64,000 nucleotides of DNA from Thalassia testudinum (lineage: Eukaryota > Streptophyta > Magnoliopsida > Alismatales > Hydrocharitaceae): assembly GCA_037157565.1 (NCBI GenBank), contig JAZHRO010000003.1, forward strand, positions 40,375,001-40,439,000, written 5' to 3'. Shown piece by piece: positions 1 to 9,784 of the stretch; position 1 is the first letter of the stretch; each line of letters opens with the position of its first letter. The notes under the pieces were generated by a model. It was not told where the DNA came from, made no database searches, and was given only the letters and a program-made list of their open reading frames with translations. The position numbers and the translations under genes were made by a program.

Positions 1-2237
1 TTTCCTCTGCTTAGCTTTTCTTCTTCAGCTTCTTATCTTCTCCTTCCTACGGCCAAGTGCTGAGCTTCTTCTCTTCAGCGCTCTGTCTGCCTGCACACAA
101 GGCAGCAAAACCTATCCCTTCCTTCTACCCGCACGTATCTCTCTCTCTGCAAATTGTTCACAGGAAGCTCTCCCAGAGTCGGGTTAACAGGTCAGGTTGC
201 GTACCCAGGGACCAGGCGCACCGGCGTGTTATGGTGCATGAGGTGTGCTCGGTAGTGTGCTGGGTCGGATCCGCCAGGTCCGCGTGGTGAATCCGCGGAC
301 GAGGTGGGTGTGGGGCAGGGGACCTCACCCTAGGTGTATCGGAGGCGATAAGGCTAATTCACAAAATCAACTTAAACCAGTGCGACGCTTTGTGAACTCA
401 CGATGTGGGACTAACTGGCGCCTCTCCTCACACACGCCCGCAAGAAGACTTCTTCGCAATCTCCTCAGCTGCAGCTTTGATTCTGTTCGGTTGCTGGCTG
501 GCTGCCTTCGCAGAAGTCTCCCCAATCCACAGCAGCTGAAAACCTGGAGCCCTGAAGCCTGGGGCTCGGAAGAAGCTGCTTCAAGGTGGCTTTAATGGCA
601 GTCGAGCCTCAGAAACTGTCAGACACGAATATGGCCTTACGGCCTAATTAAACTATCGGAAGACCTTCGCCGTGGCACGCCGAAGGTGGTGCGATGTGCA
701 ACAGGCCATGGGGTGGCTTAGCCGTGCATGCCTAGGTCGACCTGTGACCGAAAAGTTGGGTGTGTTCGGGGGTGAGTTGTGTGAGTATGGAGGGACTGTG
801 GAGGGGCGGAGCTTATTCAGTAGGATGAGGCGAAGCTTCTGGGTCGGTCGGCGAGTTGCATGGAGCTGCGGATCGACGGGGGCAACTCGCTGGAGGTTGG
901 CTGGAGGCGAGGAAGGTGATGGTGGTCAGGCGTGGTTGAGGGTCGGTTTGAATAAAGTAATGTGGGAAAAGAAAGAGGGGAAAATGGGGAGTAGTTCTAA
1001 CTTACTTGCATGGATGAAGGGGGTCGCAGAGGCAGGCAATCATATTGACTGTCGCCGGAGAAGAACCACCCAGAGGGAGAGAGCGGCGACGTGGAAGTGG
1101 GCAGGGAAACATGCGCTTGGTGCGGCATGATACAGGAAGACTAGACGAAGCACACTCTGCTACTGGTATGGCAGCAGAGTGACGAGAAGGAGGAGGAGTG
1201 CACGCCGGAGCTTGCGGGTTTCTTGTCGGAGAAGGAAGAGAGGAAATTTTGAGAGATTCTCTGCCAAGAAAAGCTTGTTTCAAGCGGCTAGTCCTGGGGT
1301 TTCATTTATAGGCACAAGCAGAGGGTCAGATGCACGGAGGGTGAGCAAGGCTCTCACCAAAGGTCACCGCAGGTACAACACCCATACCTCTCGAGCATTC
1401 GCACGAGAGGTATGGTGAGAATCAAGGTATGGGGAGCTGCTCAGGTGGTAGGGCACTTCTTAGGGAACCCCCCTTTCAAATCTGAGAGCAGCTCCATGGG
1501 GAAGCGAGGAGAAATCCTCCTCGAAACTTCGCCGGAGTATGGGTCTTCTGCTGCATTGGCAGAGGGACCGGAATGCAGAAAGTGACAAGAAAAGTTGTGG
1601 GGGTTTTCGCAAGGGATTTCAAAAGTTAGGGGCCAGAATGTAATTGGGTGGACTATTTTGCAAAGTAGGTCAAGATGTCCTTCCCTTCGGTCCAAATTTT
1701 GGTACAAACCTAATTTGGACCTATGGAATCCAATGGTGAAGTTGGATTTTAGGTTTGACCACATTTGACTGGATATTTTGCACAAAAATCCAAATTATGT
1801 CAAATACTGATCTTGGACCCCAATCTAGGTCAAAATAGGTTCTAAATGCCAAATTGAAGGTTCCAAACCCTTGGGGATATTTTTCATGAATTTTAGTGGG
1901 TGTAGTTAATTTTTATCTTGACTGGAACCTTGTGAAATTAAGTAGGTTTGTTTTAGGGTTACAGAGTGTCATTTAATTCTTAAATTTCACAATAACTCTT
2001 TTCTGACTAAATCATCCCACTTTTCCTCTTATTAAGCCTAATTGACCTATGTTTAGCCCCTGGAAAATCGTATTGATGAGCTGCACTAGTAAAATTGCAA
2101 TTTTACCTTTTGTTTCATGTTCTCTTCCCAGATTAGTGATCCCTTGAATTTGGCCTTTCTCTTGGTTATGTAGGAGCTTTTGTTCTCTTTATTAGGTCAA
2201 AATGAGCTAGTTATGGCTCATGATGAGGCTCTCATCA
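1..2237 (-). repeat. LTR of element A, left copy (3' LTR by orientation), cut by window start
   Basis: Collinear with 10211-12446 with almost no indels. It ends in ..CTCATCA at 2237 and is followed by a minus-oriented PPT, which makes it the 3' LTR of a minus-strand element. The plus-strand ORFs inside it (57-290, 245-595, 672-1130) recur in the other LTR copies with changed residues and match no family, so I do not call them genes. It contains C/T-rich tracts and a GC-rich middle. Confidence 0.9.
1303..1310 (-). promoter_or_regulatory. TATA box of left A LTR
   Basis: On the minus strand this reads TATAAATG, in the position expected for the U3/R promoter. The matching site in the other LTR is 11511-11518 (TATAAAAG). 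Transcription would run leftwards, away from the gag-pol found between the LTRs, because that body is inverted. Confidence 0.55.
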
Positions 2238-2251
2238 TACCCCCATGCCTA
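2238..2251 (-). other. Polypurine tract of element A (minus orientation)
   Basis: TACCCCCATGCCTA follows the LTR end directly; on the minus strand it reads TAGGCATGGGGGTA. The same tract abuts the 3' LTRs of C (27334), F (59910) and J (21821-21834). In those elements a TTTTGCTAG hairpin lies just beyond it. Here that hairpin is missing and a plus-strand PBS takes its place. Confidence 0.8.
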
Positions 2252-2256
2252 CCTTG

Positions 2257-2274
2257 TGGCACTGTTACCGAGGA
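2257..2274 (+). other. tRNA-Asp-type primer-binding site, plus orientation, mutated
   Basis: TGGCACTGTTACCGAGGA matches the complement of the plant tRNA-Asp 3' end (TGGCGCCGTTGCCGGGGA) at 14 of 18 positions, and all four differences are transitions. The following bases (AGCGACGGGCA..) match the leader of element B read on its sense strand (near 18610-18635). This is therefore the true start of the plus-oriented body, yet it has a PPT, not a 5' LTR end, on its left. Confidence 0.75.
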
Positions 2275-3213
2275 GCGACGGGCACTTTTAAAGCTTTTGA
2301 TCATAACTTTCGATCCAATATTTGATCTAATTCATCTCTTTTATTGTGCTTATCCCAGGGAAAGCAGAGAAAAGAAGAGTAGCTACACAACAGACACTCC
2401 AAGGAATAGGTAATCTTCATTAGCCCTCTCTTAACTCCCTCGAAGTCTGAAAAGGAAAAAAAGAAGAATCAACTTAAGGCTACCTGTTTCATGCTTAGTA
2501 ATTCATCAAAGTTGCCTAATTTTTCATTTCAACTCATTTTTTACCTGCTCATCCAACTAAGGTAACTAGGGCTAAAACTTTCTTGATTGAGCCCTAGATA
2601 CTAAATTTTGAGGTAACTAAATTGGACCAACTAGAGCCAACTCAAGGATTGAAAAGCTAGGGTTTTTAGAGACACACCTTCTCTTAAAAAAGAAAAAAGT
2701 TTTTTAAAAAAGAGGTGTGCCTAAACCTTGTTTGAAAAGATCTATACAAGAGGAACCCTAAGCAAATCAGGCTTTTAAATCCATTTGAACCTTAAAAGAA
2801 AGGAACCAAAAGCTCACAAAGGAACAAGAGGTGAAGTTGATCCCTTGGGTCAACCAACCTTAAAATTAGGTCACTTTTTCACTCAAAATACCTAAAAGTT
2901 CAAGTGGAACCTTAAGCACCTTGATCTTAAAGCAAAAAAGGTAGACTTAAGAGGTCAAGGTCCCCATTCTAGTCTACCTGGAATCGCAGTGACAAGAGAG
3001 GTCGAGTGGGGGAAACCCTGTAACTCGTGGGGACGCTCTACCGTGTAGGGGTCTTTGCGGGACTCTCCCTCTCTGGCTGCCTAGGTATTTCTCAAGTGGA
3101 CGACCTTTTTGACTAAGGGGTACCATCCACCCCGAACCTCTATAGTCACCCAACAAATTTTGGGTGTCTCGATTGGGTCCAGCACCTTCTAATCTCATCA
3201 CATCCTTCGGTGC
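2275..3213 (+). other. Untranslated leader of the A body; no gene
   Basis: Matches the leader of B (17746-18635) in reverse complement over most of its length, including the block at 2990-3200 just before gag. It carries an A/T-rich inverted repeat at 2672-2720 (ACACACCT.. / ..AGGTGTG). No ORF with family resemblance is present. A role as packaging or dimerisation leader is inferred from position only. Confidence 0.7.
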
Positions 3214-5040
3214 ATGTTCAGTAGGAGGTCCTTAAGACCACCCTTAAGACCTCTTTTAGAAATTCACTCTCATCGAGGCCAAGCCTCGATGCCCTTGTTT
3301 GTGCAGCAACCCCACCACATTAATCTTTCATCTAAACCAAGTTCTCCTTCTCCCAACATGGCACAACCCATTCAAGAGGAGAACAACCTTGAGCACGAAC
3401 TTCAACGCCTAAATGATCTCTTTCAAAACTTTGTAAACCCACCACAGCGACCTATGATGCGAGATCACTACAATCCCGTTGTAATGGCAATCGAACCTCG
3501 AGTCCAAATCTCGATTGGAGGTCCTAATTCTGAACTGAAGCCCAATATGATTCATGCCATACCAAAGTTTCATGGGCTTAACTCTGACGATCCATTCCAA
3601 CACATTAAGCAACTCAAGCATCTGGCCCAGACCTTCAGGTCAGATCCACAAAATCGGGATATCCTTCTCATGAAAATGTTTTCATTCTTCCTCTTGGATA
3701 AGGCTGCCCATTGGTATCAAACTCAGACCCGTCCGATCAACACATTGGAGGAACTTCAGGACGAATTTTTGAAAAAATTCTTCCCCGTTGGCTGAACGAA
3801 TACCTTGCGCCACCAGATCACTCATTTCATTCAACAACCAGGAGAACCTCTTCACGAAGCATAGGATCGATTCTTACATCTCATGCGAAAGTGCCCCCAT
3901 CACGGAGTTCCTAAGTGGGAACAAGTCCAATCTTTTTACCAGCGACTCCGTGAAGACATCCTTTTATTCGTCAATGCAATGTGCAGAGGAAACATCATGG
4001 GTCAACACGAGGACACGGTGTGGGAGATTCTCGAAAACATGTGCGAGAACTCCATAAATAATGACTCCATGGGCTTATTCGACAGGACAAATACTCGCGC
4101 ATCGATGAACCTTAGGGGAACACACGAGACGCAGGGCCTGTCTGCATCAGTCGACTTGGAACTAATGGCCAGTCGATTGGACAAGGTCTCCATCATTGAG
4201 AAGAAGGTGCATGAGCTGACTCAGCACTTGCAGCGAGCCACCTCTGCGCATAACTCCTTTGCATAGTCTCCTTCCACACGGAAAACTGTGCAAAACATTC
4301 TCCATCGATCTTCTCCTGGGATGGATCCATATCCACCCCCATCTCATTCTCGGATTGGAGGGTCATCCGATCCTTTCCATACCAGTCCGGGGAATTCCAT
4401 TCCCGCTTTCTTTGATCCTTTGGAGGTTCATCAGACCTGCAAGGACCTCAACGCCATCTAGAATGACCCATTCTCCAACACCTATAACCCTGGATGGCAG
4501 AACCATCCCAACTTCCAGTGGGTGGGAAATTCCTAAACCCAGAGACCACCCTTTCAGCCCCGTTCACAACCATCTCATCCTTACCAGCTACCTCAGCCTC
4601 GGCCCAACCCTACCTATCCATCAGGGCCAAATCAGGACCAAATGTCTCTCATCCTTCAGACTCTGGCTAACATTCAAAGAATGAATGCGGCTATTCAGAA
4701 GCAACACAAGGACGAACTTATAGAGGTTCAAAATCAACTGGCCCAGTTGACAAATTGTCGCCAGCCAGGAAAACTTCCTTCCTAACCTCTTCCTAACCCA
4801 AATAACGTGTCGGCCCAACGGCATGCTATGAACCCAAACTCGGGCCAAGCACACATGATTTATCAGGCCCCCTCTGTTCCTTCACCCGACGGGATGGAGG
4901 CCTCCACATCCTATGTGGGCTATCAGCAGCAACCCCTCTTACCAAACCCAAACCAAAATCAAGCCGGATTAAATTCTGTAACAACACGTAGTGGTAAAAC
5001 AACCCAAGACCCACATTATCCGAACCACTCCAAGCCTGAT
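3214..5040 (+). pseudogene. gag: gag of element A (Athila-like), broken by stops
   Basis: Encodes the capsid polyprotein that would package element RNA. The conserved core lies at about codons 110-193 (GLNSDDPFQHIKQLK, then a stretch rich in ILLMKMFSF and HWYQTQTRPI), typical of plant retrotransposon gag. A proline/glutamine-rich part follows, and then SVTTRSGK near 4975-5000. No CCHC zinc knuckle is visible, as in many Athila gags. The start at 3214 fits the B homologue. The frame stays open but for stops at 3793 (TGA), 3862, 4264, 4459 (TAG), 4534 and 4783 (TAA), each explained by a single C-to-T change on one strand. It is continuous in frame with protease and RT, as one polyprotein. Non-functional as it stands. 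Confidence 0.9.
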
Positions 5041-5934
5041 AATAACCATGACCCTAGGATAGTTATCCAAGATACCACTGTCCCAGATCAAGAACCTGGA
5101 CCAATCCTAGAGGAACCAACTAGGATCCCATTTCCTGAAGCCTTAACCAAAGGAAAAAGGATAACCAAACCCGTGGCACCTGAGGAGGACCTGGTCAAGC
5201 TCTTTGAGCAAGTCCAAATAAACATCCCCTTGATGGATGCGATTCGCCACGTACTGGCTTACACACGATTCCTAAAGAATGTGTGTACACCCCAGCGTAA
5301 GCCACGAACCAAGAGTGGGAGTCCAATTGTATTGTCAGAGCAAGCTAGCTCTGTAATCCTAAGCAGACTCCCACCCAAGGCTAAAGATCCTGGTACTCCC
5401 TTGATTTCGTACAAGATAGGTGATACCCAATTTGACAGAGCATTGCTAGACTTGGGTGCTTCCATAAATCTGATACCCACATCCTTACTTAACCACCTAG
5501 AAGAATCTGAGCTAAAACCAACTGAGGTGACATTGCAATTAGCAAATCGATCTATAAAGTCACCAAAAGGGATTCTCGAGGATGTTATTGTAAGAGTGAG
5601 GGATTTCTATTTTCCTGTAGACTTTATAGTCTTAGACATGGACGCACCTGAAAACCCTAGGGATACACCGATCATTCTAGGGAGACCTTTCTTGGCTACT
5701 GCTAGAGCCAACATTAGCTGTGAGGAGGGCCAAATAGAGCTCAAATTTGGAAATCAAACCCTAAAAATTGACATATTTAAGTCCTAACAAGGAATCAATT
5801 GCAGTGTCATCAAACAGATTTGTGATATTAGGACTTTGGTTGATGAAACACATTTTGAGAATGACCTGATTATACCTCATCAACCACAAAAAGATTTTGA
5901 ACCGCAATCAGAGGAGTCAAAACCAGATTTAGAC
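5041..5934 (+). pseudogene. Aspartic protease domain of element A polyprotein
   Basis: Retropepsin that would mature the polyprotein. The catalytic motif is LLDLGASINLIP near 5447-5480, where plant Athila-type proteases have D-[LT]-G, followed by VDFIVLDMD and the flap-like IILGRPFLATARA near 5670-5710. It lies in the same frame as gag, and ends here at TAA 5785 (CAA in B) with a further TGA at 5935. The domain itself has no stop. A linker rich in acidic and proline residues joins it to RT. Confidence 0.88.
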
Positions 5935-7618
5935 TGACCCATAACTCCAACCCTTGAACCTCACATTTACCCTGAACCACCCGTTGCTGCTGATAACACC
6001 ATCCTTGAACTGAAATCCCTTCCAGATCATTTGAAATACATCTTTCTGGGTTCTAATCAGACCCTTTCTGTGATTATTAATTCCAAGCTTAATCCGAAAC
6101 AGGAATCCCATCTGATTGCTGTTCTCCAGCAACATCGCAGAGCCATTGGGTGGACTCTCAATGATTTAACTGGAATAAGTCCCTCTTATTACACGCATCA
6201 TATTTATTCAGAAGAGGGCGCACGACCTTCTCATGAGATGCAGAGACGTTTGAACCCCAATGTGCAGGAGGTCGTGAAAAAGGAGATCATCAAGTGGTTA
6301 GATGCAGGGATCATCTACTCGATCTCCGACAGTCATTGGGTGAGCCCAATCTAGGTTGTGCCTAAAAAGGTAGGGCTCACCACCATAACTACTGAAATCG
6401 GAGAAGCCATACCTACCCAATTAGCCAACACGTGGAGAGTCTGCATAGATTACCGATGACTCAATTCCTCCACAAAGAAGGATCATTTCCCACTACCTTT
6501 CATTGATCAGATTCTCGAGAAATTGGCGGGAAATCGATTCTTCTGCTTTCTTGACGGGTACTCTGGTTATAACCAGGTAGCTATTCATCCTGAGGACCAA
6601 CAAAAGACCACATTCACCTGCTCCTTCGAGCCGTACGCGTTTCGAAGGATGCCTTTCGGTCTCTGCAATGCACCTACAACTTTTCAATGATGCATGCTTA
6701 CCATATTCTCAGATATGGTAGGTGACTATCTGGAAGTCTTCATGGATGACTTTTCAATTTTTGGAGCATCATTCGACGATTGCCTCCAACACTTGGTCCA
6801 AATACTCAGGCGGTGCATCAATGTGAATTTGCTTCTTTCCTGGGAAAAGAGCCATTTCATGGTGCCTGAGGGAATTGTCCTAGGACATTTAATCTCAGAG
6901 AAAGGCATCCAAGTTGATCGAGCTAAGGTTAACCTGATTTCCAAGCTCCCTATGCCTAGCTCAATTAAGGACATCCGATCTTTTTTGGGGCACGTCGATT
7001 TTTACCGTCGATTTATCCCTGATTTTTCAAAAATCACGTGCCCCCTGACCACTCTTCTCTCCAAGTATGTGCCTTTCGAAATTTCCAAGGAATGCACTCA
7101 AGCATTTGAGATCCTACGTGACCGAGTCACCTAAGCCCCGATCCTACAGTCTCCCGATTGGTCTCAACCCTTTGAGATCATGTGCGATGCATCTAACTTC
7201 GCTGTAGGAGCGATTTTAGGGCAGAAAATTGACGGGAAGCCTGTGGTCATTTTCTACGCCAGTAAAACACTTGATGAGGCTTAGCGTAACTATACGGTTA
7301 CTGAGAAAGAGCTGCTAGCTGTAGTATTTGCCCTAGAAAAATTCAGATCATACCTTCTGGGTTCCCGTGTCATTACATACTCGGATCACACAGCTGTGAG
7401 GCATCACCTTGGAAAGAAGGATGCGAAACCTTGATTAATCTTATGGATCTTGCTGTTGCAAGAATTTGACCTTGAGATTCGCGACAAAGCGGGAAAGAAA
7501 AATGTGGTAGCTGATCACTTGTCCCATCTTCCTTCTGAAATAATTAACCCTTTCGGACCCATCACAGAACATTTTCCTGATGAGCACCTCCTGGCTATCA
7601 GTACAGGTCTTCCATGGT
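5935..7618 (+). pseudogene. pol: Reverse transcriptase and RNase H of element A
   Basis: Copies element RNA into cDNA in the virus-like particle. Visible RT landmarks: the entry region LDAGIIYSISDSHWVSPI (about 6300-6351), WRVCIDYR (about 6435-6456), FRRMPFGLCNAP (about 6640-6675), the active-site box FMDD at 6739-6750, and FLGHVDFYRRFI in the thumb. RNase H follows with CDAS at about 7183-7194 and ADHLSHLP near 7510. Stops at 6352 (TAG), 6457 and 6688 (TGA), 7132 (TAA), 7282 (TAG) and 7432 (TGA) all fall in the same frame as gag, and each replaces Q or R in the consensus. The frame slips near 7617. Confidence 0.92.
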
Positions 7619-8903
7619 TTCGCAGATATAGTAAATTACCTGGTATCACATCAGATTCCATCCGATTGGCCAAAGGCCAACAAGGACAAATTGCGTTCCG
7701 ATGCCAAGTATTACCTATGGGAAGACCCGTATCTATTCCGCATTGGTGCTGATCAGATAATTCGACGGTGTGTCGAGGAAGTGGAAATCAACGACATACT
7801 CTCATTCTGCCATGACCAGGCACGTGGTGGGCATTTCTCAGGACATAAAACTGCATCAAAAGTCCTCCAGTGTGGCTTTTACTGGCCACAATTTTCAAGG
7901 ATGCATACGATCACTGTAAGGCATGTTCCCGTTGCCAGACTTTGGGCAACATGAGCCATCGAGACATGATGACTCTACAGCCGATTTTGGTATGCGAAAT
8001 TTTTGATATTTGGGGGATTGATTTTATGGGACCGTTCCCGATCTCGGATGGCTTTGAATACATCTTACTCGCAGTTGACTACGTGTCCAAGTGGATAGAA
8101 GCCATTCCTACCTGAACCAACAATCATAAAGTTGTTATCAAATACATTCATCAAAACATTTTCTTAAGGTTTGGGATTCCACGAGTAATAATTTCCGATG
8201 GAGGGACCCATTTCACAAACGCTTAGTTCAGGTCACTGATGACCAAATACGGGGTGTCACACCAAGTCTCTACTCCTTACCACCCCTAAACTAACGGTCT
8301 AGCTGAGCTATTAAACCAAGAAATCAAGAAAATCCTTCAGGTTACTGTTCAACCTGACAAGAAAGATTGGTCTTCTCGGCTTCCGGAAGCATTGTGGGCC
8401 TATAGGACCGCTCACAAGACCCAATTAGGAATGTCTCCCTTCAGACTAGTGTATGGGAAGGCATGTCACCTCCCCGTCGAATTGGAGCATAAAGCCTATT
8501 GGGCAGTACGGAATTGTAATCTAGATCTTTCTAAGGCTGGAACCCACAGAAGACTTCAAATAAGCGAGATCGATGGATTACACCATGACGCATATGAGAA
8601 CTCACGAATTTACAAAGAACGGGTTAAAGCTTTTCACGACAAACACATTTTAGAAAGGTCTTTCATCCTGGTCAAAAGGTTTTACTTTTTGATGCCCAAC
8701 TCAAATTATTCCCAGGAAAGCTACGATCTAAGTGGGTCGGAGCTCACCTAGTCCGACAAATCTTTGGAAATGGAGCCATTGAAATCAGCCCACTCAGCTA
8801 CGATTTCGAACCCTTTGTTGTGAACGATCAGAGACTCAAACTGTTCATTGACAAGACCGATATAAATTTACCTGAGTCATCCTTTACCCTCTATTCCTCT
8901 TGA
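7619..8903 (+). pseudogene. pol: Integrase of element A
   Basis: Inserts cDNA into host DNA. The zinc-binding part has GGHFSGH and CKACSRC (about 7825-7940). The catalytic core has IDFMGPFP (first Asp near 8020), SDGGTHF (second Asp near 8200) and AELLNQEIKK (Glu near 8310). The C-terminal part contains LVYGKACHLPVELEHKAYW. Frame slips occur near 7617 (into frame 2), near 7890 (back to frame 1) and near 8660 (into frame 3), and the last frame ends at TGA 8901-8903. Stops at 8113 (TGA), 8224 (TAG) and 8287 (TAA) are again transition-type. No chromodomain is seen, which fits Athila. Confidence 0.9.
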
Positions 8904-9763
8904 GCTCATTGCGCCCAGCTGATGGCGTAAAACTCAGCTCTTAACGGGAGGTAACTCGTCATTCTTTGAAAAATCTGAAATCTTTTCTGACATTTCTATG
9001 CGGAATTCATATTAGGATTCATCCATTAAAACAGCCGACTTCACCTCAGGTATCCCTACCCGAGATTAGAAATCATTCGAATAAGTCATTTTGATCTGTT
9101 CACTCACCACACGCTTGTCCTAATGCATGAACTAAGCTGAAATTGAACCCACCTAATTTACAATGGGGACATTGCAAATCTTAGGTATGGGGGGGTATGA
9201 AGGTGCAAAACGTTAGGAAAATTCATATCAAAAAAGGGTTTCATCTTGAAAAAAAAGAAAAAAAAAGACTTGAAGGAGGGGAGAAACAATTCAGGGTCAT
9301 ACAAAATGAGAGGAGGAAAAGAGTAAAATGCCAAAAAAGAGCACAAAATGAAAAAGAAAAAATAGTCATTAGTAAAAGATTAAGGGATTAACGGAAGTTC
9401 TAGACCAGATCAAGAAAAGAGAAAAAGTGCTAAGGTAACATAACAAGAGATTAGCGGGAATGCTGATTTTAGGCCTCTTGGGCTAGATTCCTTAGCTTAA
9501 AAATTCATATATCCGTTAAAACCTGGATAATCCTCAAGAGGTTGGGGAAAATGCGAAGCTTAAGTATTAGGTCTAAGGCTTAGGAAGTATTCGGCCTCGT
9601 TAACTAACCTTCGGCTTGCGGGATTCGGAAAACTAAGCACCCCAATTTCACACACAGTCTGGTTCAGTGCGCATAAATATCCAAATCACGCAAAAGCATT
9701 TAATGTTCTTCAAAAGTCACCTAGATTAGGAGCGGCCAATCAACACAAGTTGATTTGGACGAG
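8904..9763 (+). other. Post-pol non-coding region of A with conserved 3' signals
   Basis: Three parts are visible. At 8911-8960 a short stem (GCGCC/GGCGT) is followed by AAACTCAGCTCTTAACGGGAGG. At 9161-9174 a perfect hairpin CAATG-GGGA-CATTG is followed by TTAGGTATGGGGGGGT (9181-9196). From about 9390 to 9755 the sequence matches 60650-60970 of element F in reverse complement. The true PPT-proximal part is absent: the similarity to F stops at about 9760, where a minus-oriented PBS begins. The short ORFs here are not genes. Confidence 0.75.
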
Positions 9764-9781
9764 TCCCCGGCAATGGTGCCA
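9764..9781 (-). other. tRNA-Asp primer-binding site of A, minus orientation
   Basis: TCCCCGGCAATGGTGCCA is the plant tRNA-Asp 3' end with two transitions, three bases before the LTR start at 9785. This is correct for a minus-strand element whose 5' LTR is 9785-12446. It is the second PBS of element A; the first, at 2257, points the other way. Confidence 0.85.
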
Positions 9782-9784
9782 AAA

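Noticed and set aside
245..1130. ORFs 245-595 and 672-1130 (and 10409-10807, 11105-11626 in the other LTR)
   Set aside because: Repeated in both A LTRs only because the LTR is repeated; the reading frames change between copies and no domain is visible.
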